Shown here one piece after another: positions 1 to 7,000 of a stretch of 7,913 nucleotides of DNA. The notes under the pieces were generated by a model. It worked only from the letters and a program-made list of their open reading frames with translations, did no database searches and had not been told where the DNA came from. The translations under genes were made by a program, and so were the position numbers. The stretch is from CAYYMD01 sp964480425 (GTDB taxonomy: Bacteria > Planctomycetota > Phycisphaerae > SM23-33): the NCBI GenBank assembly GCA_964480425.1, contig CAYZPY010000117.1, positions 1 to 7,913 of the forward strand. The letters are read 5' to 3'. The stretch's first letter is position 1. Every line of letters begins with the position of its first letter.

Positions 1-383
1 GTCTGTTCGGCGGGAACGAATTCGTGCCGCGGAACGTGCGACATGGCGTCCAGGACCTCCCTGTCGCTCAGTCCGTAATATCGAATCGTCTCAACCATCC
101 GCCGCCGATCGTCCCTGCGGGCCTCGAAGCGGGGCGGGGTCCACTTATCCGCCGGCGCGGTGTCCGCCCGCGTCGCCACCGACGGGCCGGTCGAGGGAGA
201 TTCTTGCGTCGAGGGCTTGCGGATTACGCTCGGTTCGTCAAGGCCTCCGTTGCCCTTTGGTCTTTCTCTCTCGCCCCTGTCGTTGCAGCCCGCCGCCGGC
301 ACCAACGCAAACAGCGCCGCCGTCAGACCCACGGACACCGTGACCAGAGGCGACTTGCGGAATGTGTGGATGGGTCCAATCAT
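1..383 (-). CDS. Protein-L-isoaspartate O-methyltransferase-like protein with lipoprotein-type signal, 5' part only
   Basis: This reading frame starts at ATG 383-381 and stays open to the left edge, giving 127 residues without a stop. Residues 1-33 look like an export signal: basic start (H6, R9, K10), hydrophobic stretch about 12-30, then ALVPAAGC with Cys33 as a possible lipidation site. The -3 residue is Ala rather than Leu, so the lipobox is imperfect. Residues 34-85 are a Pro/Ser/Thr/charged linker. From about residue 88 the sequence matches the N-terminus of the PCMT family: RRRMVETIRYYGLSDREV followed by LDAMSHVPRHEFVP, the family's 'VL-AM--VPRH-FVP' signature. Known members use S-adenosylmethionine to methylate isoaspartyl residues in damaged proteins, normally in the cytoplasm. 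The SAM-binding motifs lie outside the window, so activity cannot be judged. An internal start at Met96 would remove the signal and give a cytoplasmic-type protein, but would discard a well-formed signal and RBS. It lies 97 bases after the GH2 gene on the same strand. Confidence 0.85.
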   Translation of the reverse strand, partial: MIGPIHTFRKSPLVTVSVGLTAALFALVPAAGCNDRGERERPKGNGGLDEPSVIRKPSTQESPSTGPSVATRADTAPADKWTPPRFEARRDDRRRMVETIRYYGLSDREVLDAMSHVPRHEFVPAEQ

Positions 384-391
384 AAATCTGA

Positions 392-396
392 CCCTT
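392..396 (-). promoter_or_regulatory. Shine-Dalgarno site of the methyltransferase-like gene
   Basis: On the minus strand AAGGG lies 8 bases before the ATG at 383-381. This supports the upstream start that includes the export signal, rather than the internal Met96. Confidence 0.55.
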
Positions 397-435
397 ACGA
401 CGCAAAACCGCGCAGAGCGAATTTCTTCCGGTTTA

Positions 436-441
436 ATTATA
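436..441 (-). promoter_or_regulatory. Possible -10 promoter box in the gap before the methyltransferase-like gene
   Basis: The 97-base gap between the GH2 stop and the next start contains a local AT-rich island. It includes a perfect TATAAT on the minus strand, about 50 bases before the ATG. The hexamer 17 bases upstream (TCGCCG) is not a -35 consensus, so this is a weak candidate. The same island could equally be an untranslated spacer in an operon transcript. No hairpin with a T-run was found here, so there is no evidence that transcription ends after the GH2 gene. Confidence 0.25.
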
Positions 442-480
442 TTCACCCCGGTGCTGTTCGGCGAGTTGCCGGCTGTGAGA

Positions 481-2922
481 CTATTTAGCGGTTATTACCA
501 CCGTGGCGGGCTCAAGACCCGGCGCGGCGGCGGTGAGGCGGATTTTACCACCCTTTGCGGCGGATTTGACCACCGCCAGGCACCTGCCCAGATGTGAGCG
601 GGCCTTGTTGTCCGCAAGTTTGAGGCCTTCGGTTATGAACGGATTGGCGCCGCCGGCGCCTGCCAGCGAACCTGACCCTTCGACCTCGAAGGTGATTTCG
701 TTGTCCGCCAGGTGGTTCCGCACGCCCTCGGCGTCGGTCACCTCTACTTTGACAAACGACAGGTCCTGCCCGTCGGCTCTGATTTCGGACCGGTCGGGCG
801 TAAGGACGATTTTGGTCGGCTCGCCGGCGGTCCTCAGCACGTGCCCGGCGGCCTTTTTGCCGTTGTTATATCCCACCGCCTCCAAAACGCCCGGACGGTA
901 GGGGACCTTCCACGAGCCCATCCGCTTTTGCCGGTTGTTCATGCCGGTGGGCTTTTTGCCCAGAGACTCGCCGTTGAGGAATAACTCGACCTCGTCGCAA
1001 CCGGAATATACGTCAACATTCAGTTTCGTGCCGGGCTCGTAGTCCCACGTCCAGCTGGAGCGGACGCGTTTCCAGCCCCATTTTGCGGGTTTGTCCTTGA
1101 CGCCCTTTGGCGGGATGACGCCCACGGCGATGCGGACCACCGGCTCGTCGTTCCAGACGGCCCGACGGTAGTACGCCTGGGGCTTGGCGAAGCCGCACAG
1201 GTCGAAGTCCCCGCACATGGAGTGATAGACCTTCCTGGTCCGACGGATGCCGCTGTAGTACGCGCCCAGACCCGCCTCGCCGAGATACTCCATCCCCGTC
1301 CACGTGAAGTCGCCCAGCAGGTAATCGTGGTCGAACACCGTCTTCCAGTTCCAGTAAACCCGACTAGGGAAGGATTCCGAACCGAACATGATTCGATTGG
1401 GGAATTTCTTGTGGTGCTTTTCGTAGAGGAACTTGTAATTGTACCCGCACACGTCCAGGTGCGCGAAGAAATCCGGCGAGTGTTTGTTGTCAACGTGCCC
1501 GGGATGCGTTCCCTGCCCGACCGGACGGGTCGGGTCCAGCCGCCGCACGTAATCGGACAGGTCTTTGGTCCTTTGCACGCCCTCCGGGTGGCCGAGATCG
1601 GGTATCTCGTTGCCGATGCTCCAGATGATAACGCACGGATGATTGCGATCGCGAAGGACCATGGCCTCGATGTCCTTCTTCCAGTTGTCCTCGAAGTGCC
1701 CGCTGTAGCCGTATTTTGTCTTGCGGTGCTTCCACTCGTCGAACGCCTCGTCCATCACAAGCATTCCCAGGCGATCGCAGGCGTCCAGTATCGCCGGCGA
1801 GGGCGGGTTGTGGGCCGTGCGAAGCGCGTTGGCGCCGTAGGACTTCATCAGTTCGATTTTGCGCGCCTCGGCCCGATCGTAGGCGCAAGCCCCGAGGGGA
1901 CCGTTGTCGTGATGGAGGTTGACGCCCTTTAGTTTGATCTGACGGCCGTTCAGTAAAAAACCCCTGTCGGCGTCGAATTCGATTTTGCGTATGCCGAAGG
2001 TGGTTTGGTATTCATCCGTTTTCTCGTCGCCGAGCATCACCTGCGTTTTGAGTTTGTAAAGTTGCGGGTCGTCCACGGACCACAGGCGCGGGTCGGAGAC
2101 GCGAATATTGTGTGAGAACTCGGCCTGCTCGCCGGCAGGGATTATTTTATGGTTGTTTTCAACGACCTTGACCCTCGTGGCGACCTTTGCACCCTTTGCG
2201 TCGAAAATGTTCGGGATGAGCGTGACGTGCCGGTCCTTATCGCTTTCATTGACGACGATGGTGCGGGCGTTGACCGTCGCCGATTCCGCCGTAACCTTAG
2301 GCGTGGTGACGTACGTGCCCCAGTGGGCCACGTGGACCTTGTTCGTGACCGTCAGCCACACGTGGCGGTAGATGCCCGCGCCGCTGTACCATCGCGAGCA
2401 CGGCTGTTCGTTGTTCACGCGCACGGCGATGACGTTGTCGCCCCCGAAGTTTACGTGTTCGGTCAGGTCGTACTGGAATGTGCTGTACCCGTAGAACCGG
2501 TTGCCCAGGTGACGGCCGTTTATCCACACGTCGCAGTTGTTGTAGACGCCCTCGAACTCGATAAACACTTTCTTGCCCGCGGCGTCCCCGGGCAGGCGGA
2601 AGGTCTTGCGGTACCAGCCGACGCCGCCGTCCAACCAGCCGACGTGATGGAAGTCTTTTTCGAAGACGAAGTCGCCCTCGAGCATGAAGTCGTGGGGCAG
2701 GTCCGGCGCTCGCCATTTTGAATCGTCGAAGCCGGGCTTTTGTGCGCCTTTTGCATCGCCCCTATGGAACCGCCATCCGGCGTCGAACAGCACGCGGCGC
2801 CTCGACCCGGATGGGTCGGAAGGTATCATCCCGGATGACTGGGCCCACAGCGCGCCGGAACCCGTTAATGCCGCGGTCGACGCACACGCAATTAATAATA
2901 ACGTTCCGTACAGGTTGTACAT
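481..2922 (-). CDS. Secreted glycoside hydrolase family 2 beta-galactosidase
   Basis: This 813-residue enzyme probably removes terminal beta-linked galactose from glycans outside the cytoplasm. Domains in order: signal sequence 1-27; jelly-roll sugar-binding domain about 45-200; Ig-like domain about 205-312; TIM barrel about 315-600; a DUF4982-like beta domain about 615-695; and a final Ig-like GH2 C-terminal domain about 703-810 (LTPDRSEIRADGQDLSFVKV). Seen catalytic features are the acid/base Glu439 in WSIGNEIPD, the nucleophile Glu516 in MFGSESF, GVNLHHD (332-339) and LRTAHNPPSP (367-376). All domains are present, so it appears complete. The ATG at 2922-2920 was chosen over an in-frame upstream ATG (2991) because it has a strong Shine-Dalgarno site and begins the signal peptide. 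The signal is odd: there is no Lys/Arg before the hydrophobic core. LLIAC (Cys13) could make it a lipoprotein, while cleavage after Ala27 would release it. GH2 also contains glucuronidases and mannosidases, but the domain set favours beta-galactosidase. Confidence 0.93.
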   Translation of the reverse strand: MYNLYGTLLLIACASTAALTGSGALWAQSSGMIPSDPSGSRRRVLFDAGWRFHRGDAKGAQKPGFDDSKWRAPDLPHDFMLEGDFVFEKDFHHVGWLDGGVGWYRKTFRLPGDAAGKKVFIEFEGVYNNCDVWINGRHLGNRFYGYSTFQYDLTEHVNFGGDNVIAVRVNNEQPCSRWYSGAGIYRHVWLTVTNKVHVAHWGTYVTTPKVTAESATVNARTIVVNESDKDRHVTLIPNIFDAKGAKVATRVKVVENNHKIIPAGEQAEFSHNIRVSDPRLWSVDDPQLYKLKTQVMLGDEKTDEYQTTFGIRKIEFDADRGFLLNGRQIKLKGVNLHHDNGPLGACAYDRAEARKIELMKSYGANALRTAHNPPSPAILDACDRLGMLVMDEAFDEWKHRKTKYGYSGHFEDNWKKDIEAMVLRDRNHPCVIIWSIGNEIPDLGHPEGVQRTKDLSDYVRRLDPTRPVGQGTHPGHVDNKHSPDFFAHLDVCGYNYKFLYEKHHKKFPNRIMFGSESFPSRVYWNWKTVFDHDYLLGDFTWTGMEYLGEAGLGAYYSGIRRTRKVYHSMCGDFDLCGFAKPQAYYRRAVWNDEPVVRIAVGVIPPKGVKDKPAKWGWKRVRSSWTWDYEPGTKLNVDVYSGCDEVELFLNGESLGKKPTGMNNRQKRMGSWKVPYRPGVLEAVGYNNGKKAAGHVLRTAGEPTKIVLTPDRSEIRADGQDLSFVKVEVTDAEGVRNHLADNEITFEVEGSGSLAGAGGANPFITEGLKLADNKARSHLGRCLAVVKSAAKGGKIRLTAAAPGLEPATVVITAK

Positions 2923-2927
2923 TGTTA

Positions 2928-2935
2928 CTCCTTTT
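2928..2935 (-). promoter_or_regulatory. Strong Shine-Dalgarno site of the GH2 gene
   Basis: AAAAGGAG on the minus strand sits 5 bases before ATG 2922-2920. It decides the start codon: the longer in-frame option at 2991 would put 23 charged residues in front of the signal peptide. The site overlaps the 10-base palindrome CTTTTAAAAG (2931-2940). Confidence 0.85.
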
Positions 2936-2969
2936 AAAAGTTCGGCGTCAGGCAAGGTCGATTTTTCTC

Positions 2970-2992
2970 CGTGCGGCCCGTTGTTGCGCACG
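2970..2992 (-). other. Short hairpin in the gap between the FGE-like and GH2 genes
   Basis: Arms 2970-2975 and 2987-2992 form a perfect 6-base-pair GC-rich stem (CGTGCG/CGCACG on the minus strand) with an 11-base loop. On the minus strand it is followed by GAGAAAAAT, not a T-run, so it is not a standard intrinsic terminator. It could be a processing or stability element that sets GH2 expression apart from the upstream genes, or a chance stem in GC-rich DNA. Confidence 0.3.
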
Positions 2993-3012
2993 TCTCTTGG
3001 TTATTTGGGATG

Positions 3013-4098
3013 TTATTCGATTTCTTCGGCCAGGACAACGCGGAATCCGAGTATGGCGTAGAAGTTGATGTCCGGTCGGAAGGAGTACCTCGATGCCGAG
3101 CGCAGGAACGGGTGCACGTATGCGCCGAGTTTGTCCTCGGCTTTGTCGCGCGGCATGTTTATGCGTTTCATGTCGGCGGTTTCCGTCCATGCGGCGAAGC
3201 ATCCGCCCCGCGCGACGCGTTTGTCGCCCTCGTCCGGACCCGTCGGGTCGGTTGCCTCCTCGCCCTGGTAGGGACCGTACCAGTCGCGGCACCACTCGTA
3301 GACGTTACCGTGCATGTCGTACAGGCCCCAGGCGTTGGGCCTGCGCCCGCCGCCGACAACGTCCGTGCCGAAGCGCACGGGATGGAACTTGCGGACGAAG
3401 GCGAACTCGTTGAGCCCCTTGAGGGTGGAATAATCGCCCTCGACGTTGTAAGGTCCGGTGGTTCCTGCGCGGCAGGCGTATTCCCACTGCGCCTCGGTGG
3501 GCAGGCGGTAGACGTAGCCGTCGGGCAGGCGTCCGGCCTTGCGCTCGGTTCGGGTGAGATTGCGGCAGAACTCCCTGGCGCGGTCCCACGTGACGCACTC
3601 CATGGGGTGGTCGTCGGTCAGGGCCCCCCCGACGGCGCCGTGGCGGAATATCAACCCGCCGCGGGTTTCGTAGCGGTAGCAGAACGCCAGGCTGTCGTGC
3701 AGCGGGCCTCGCTTGTACTGCCAATCGTCGTAGTCGTAGTCCGCCGGAAGCATGACGTCGTAGAACTGCCGCTGGGTGACCTCGCAGACGCCCATGTAGA
3801 ATGGGCGGGATATCGTCACCTCCCGCTGTTTCTCATCGCCGCGGCGGTGCATCTCGTGCGGACCGCTGCCCATGACGAACCGCCCTGCCGGTATCCGGCG
3901 CATCTTCAGCCCGATGCCGGGGACGGTCCAGCAGGACGCCCGGAGCGATTTCATCTGCGCCTTGTCGCCGGACTTATATTCGCAAAGGGCGGGCGCCTCC
4001 GGGGCGGTTTTTTCGGCGACTGGCTTTTCGACGTCAGGCCCGGCATGCGATATTGCACAGGTCGTCAGCAACACTGTTGCCGTGATGGAATATTTCAT
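3013..4098 (-). CDS. Secreted FGE-sulfatase-fold (SUMF1-like) protein lacking the FGE cysteine pair
   Basis: A 361-residue protein with a Sec signal peptide (1-19, cleavage after SHA), a linker about 20-60, and an FGE-sulfatase (PF03781) domain about 60-357. Family landmarks are AGRFVMG (71-77), CEVTQRQFYDVM (105-116), CVTWDRAREFCRNL (168-181), YRLPTEAQWEYACRAGTT (197-214), NAWGLYDMHGNVYEWCRDW (255-273), RVARGGCF (294-301) and GFRVV (351-355). True formylglycine-generating enzymes carry two catalytic copper-binding cysteines just after the RGG-S motif. Here that stretch reads FAAWTETADMKR with no cysteine, so sulfatase maturation is unlikely. Proteins of this fold without the pair often serve as binding or other oxidase-like modules, and the real role is unknown. 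Its ATG overlaps the TGA of the upstream metallopeptidase-like gene as ATGA, implying coupled translation and matched amounts. A longer in-frame start at 4182 is rejected because it would bury the signal peptide behind 28 mostly basic residues. Confidence 0.92.
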   Translation of the reverse strand: MKYSITATVLLTTCAISHAGPDVEKPVAEKTAPEAPALCEYKSGDKAQMKSLRASCWTVPGIGLKMRRIPAGRFVMGSGPHEMHRRGDEKQREVTISRPFYMGVCEVTQRQFYDVMLPADYDYDDWQYKRGPLHDSLAFCYRYETRGGLIFRHGAVGGALTDDHPMECVTWDRAREFCRNLTRTERKAGRLPDGYVYRLPTEAQWEYACRAGTTGPYNVEGDYSTLKGLNEFAFVRKFHPVRFGTDVVGGGRRPNAWGLYDMHGNVYEWCRDWYGPYQGEEATDPTGPDEGDKRVARGGCFAAWTETADMKRINMPRDKAEDKLGAYVHPFLRSASRYSFRPDINFYAILGFRVVLAEEIE

Positions 4099-7000
4099 CT
4101 TGACTCTCCGTTGTTGTCGGTCTCGGCATTCAGCCCTTGCGGGGCTTCGGTGAGCACCCCTCCTCGCACGCGCCTGAGCCATTTTCGCATCAGCGGCAGA
4201 TCGGCGATGCTACCGTGGACCTCTTCGGTCGTGCGCCACTGCCAGTCGATTTCGGTGTGCCAGCGGTCCTGTTTTTCGAGCAGTTCCCTCAGCGTGCGCA
4301 GGTCCTCGCGCGCCTCGCCGCCGCCGACCTCGGCCATGATCTTGTCGCTGAGGTACAATTCATAGGGCGTGTTGTAGTAGCGATGGAACGCCTGGCGGTG
4401 CATGGCCTTTAGCCACAGGTACTCGGGGTGATATTCGTCGTACGCCCGCTGGGAGGCGCGGGAAAGTTTGGTTTGGGCACGGGCTGCTTTGCGGACCAAG
4501 GCGGCGGTGTGTTTTTCGACGTACATTTTGCGCTTGTCCGCCAACTTTCGGCGCAGATTCCCACGTCGTTTGTCGATCTTGCTCCAGCGACGATAGACCG
4601 GTTCGGACGCCTTCATCTTTTCTTGCAGTTCGCCCCTGCGGGTTTGTAACTTGCCGCGCTTGAGGTCTGTTTGGCGGGTCAGTTCCACGTACTTCGGATT
4701 GATCCGTCCGGCCACGTACGAGGTCATCTTGCGCAGGTGCCGACTGAAGTCGCTCATTTTTCTGTGTTTCTCGCGCAGGTCGGGCGAGTTTTCGTCGCGT
4801 GCGCGGATGAATTCTTCGTGCGCGGCGTCGAACTTCTTTTGCATTTCGACCACGCGGGGGTCCCCGGCGGCGCGGGCCTCGATCTTTGCGGCTTGCTTTT
4901 CCAGTTCGGCGACCTCGGTTTGCAGTCGTCGGTAGGTTTCGTCGCTGGTGAAATATTCGTCGCGGAGTTCGTTGACTTCACCCTTCAGGTCCCTCCACTC
5001 GGCGTCGAGCCGTTCGATTTGCTCGAGCGTTTCGGCGTTTTCGGGCAGTTTGTCGAATTCCTCGCCGGCGCGGCGCCTGGCCTGTTGCAACTCGGCGCGT
5101 GCGTCGGAAAGTTCCTCAAGGGCTTTTCGGACCTGAGGCGACTTTCTGCGCAATTCCTCCAGGCGGCGGTCCAAGCGCTTCTTGATGTTGCGGTAATATT
5201 CCATCCGCTCGCGCAGCATCACGTCGTGCTTGTTTTGAAGCCATTCGACCTCGCCGCTGCGCTTTGTGTACTGCTCTACGTACCGGCGGCTGATACGCCT
5301 GGGGGCGTCGCAGACGGGCCCGCCCAGCGAATCGAAATCCTCGTGCACGTCGTGATAGACCACCACGTAATCCACCACGCCGGCGAAATGCCCGTCGCCT
5401 CGGCGCGATCGCGCCAGGAAATTGCTCACTGGCACATCCGGGCGGTGGACGTGGGCGGGGCGAAGCGAGGTGGATTTTTCGCCCGCCTTTTCCCCGTTGA
5501 CCCACAGCGATGCCAACCGCCCGTCCATCTGCACGCGCAGGCGGGTCCATTTACCGGGGGGAATTTCTTTTTCGCCGGTCAGCGACAGTCGCTCCCGCCC
5601 GTTGACCGTGGCCGTCAGACGCGCCCGCCCGTCGGAGGCAATCTCCAGCGCCAGCCGGTTGTCCACAGAGCAGCCAAGGTCCAGCAGCGTGGATTTCGCC
5701 TCGCCTTTGCGCCTTATCATCATGTCCACGGTCATCCGACCCAGGTCGGCCAGTCGCGGCGAAAGTTCGGCCCACTGGTCGCGCCCGTTGAAGCGGTATC
5801 CGCGGTGGTTCCCCTCGGCGACGAATTCACACCGGCCGTGAAGGTATCCGTTGAGGTTCACGGGGGGCGAGTCCTGCGTCCAGCTGGAGTTGTGCCGATA
5901 GGCGAAGCGGTAGCGGTCCTCCAGCGTGGTTTTTTCGGGGCGGTTCATGGCGTAGTTGGCCCACAGCCCGTCGTTGCGCAGTTCGTTGTCGAACGCGCGC
6001 GCGCGGACGGGTCCGGTTCGGATCTTCTTTTTCTTTCCGTCCAGGCGGCGCCAGGTGCGATCGTAATTGTCCATCTCCACGCTGCCCAGCAGAATCGCCG
6101 CACCGCCGACCTTGGCGTGATCGCGCAAGATCACGCCCTCGCCGTCAAGGACGGCGAAACCCTCGACGACGGCATCGTCGAGCGCCTTCGCGCCGTTGAG
6201 GACCATTGCGTTTGGCCCGACGTATGCGGTGGGGGCGACCTGGGCCGAGGATGACACCCATCCGCCCCCGTTGGGATGCCGCCGTCCTGTCGTCGAGGAC
6301 AGGTATTTACGAGCGCGGACGAGCGCCTTGTCTATGGTTTTGATTGCCTCGGGGTCGCCGTCGGCCTTTTCGCGCAGCCGTTCCAGTCGGCGGGCGAACT
6401 GCTCCACTTTTGCGGCGAACTCCCTGCCACGTGGCGTGTCGGGCGCAACGGGAACCACGTCGTCCAGCGACCACGCCCGGCCGTATATCAGTTCCGCGTC
6501 GTCCAGGTCGCAGTGTCGCCCCCGCGGCGTGCCGGGCGACGCGCCGGTGATTTTCACCTCGTAGGGATAGCGCGGCGCGAACCTGCCGAAGTAAAAATGG
6601 GCGTCGTCGGGCGGAAGCGCCTTTGGCGTGGCGGCCACGGTCAGCCAGTATCGCCTGTCCCCGTCCATCACGGGCATCGTCATTTCGCCTTTGCTCCACA
6701 GCGGCGAGTATCGCGGGCGGGCGTCTTTGCCCACCGCCACGATGCACGCCCGCCAGTCGCCGTAGGTGTCCGGATTGTGCACGCCCCGCAACTCGACGGT
6801 AATCTCCCCGGCGTTCTTATCGGCCTTGAGGCGTATGACGTTCCCGCCGAACGGCTCGGGCGCGACCTCCCACGGTATTCGCCACAGGCCCTCGCCGGTT
6901 CCCACCGGCTCCAGGCGACTGCGCCTGGTCATGAAGAACAGTCGGCGGAAGCGGTCCTGCATCTGCCAGTCGGCCTCTGCGGTGCGCGCGTAGAACTCAC

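Noticed and set aside
384..480. Rho-independent terminator after the GH2 gene
   Set aside because: Only a 4-base stem (CGGC/GCCG) is present and no T-run follows it on the minus strand.
24..597. Two overlapping plus-strand frames at the left edge
   Set aside because: They are shadows of the PCMT-like gene and the end of the GH2 gene. The minus-strand frame carries a signal peptide and a family signature.
2931..2940. Palindrome CTTTTAAAAG as a regulator-binding operator
   Set aside because: It is a short AT palindrome overlapping the ribosome-binding site, with no second copy in the window. Chance is sufficient explanation.
2971..4365. Plus-strand open frame of 464 codons opposite the FGE-like gene
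   Set aside because: The minus strand encodes a canonical FGE-sulfatase domain here. The plus-strand frame crosses a gene boundary and shows no motif.
4671..6254. Long plus-strand open frame of 527 codons opposite the mosaic gene
   Set aside because: It is antisense to a frame with clear LamG, beta-helix and helical-tail features. Long antisense frames are expected in GC-rich DNA, and its translation is a low-complexity Val/Ala/Gly/Phe-rich string with no recognisable domain.
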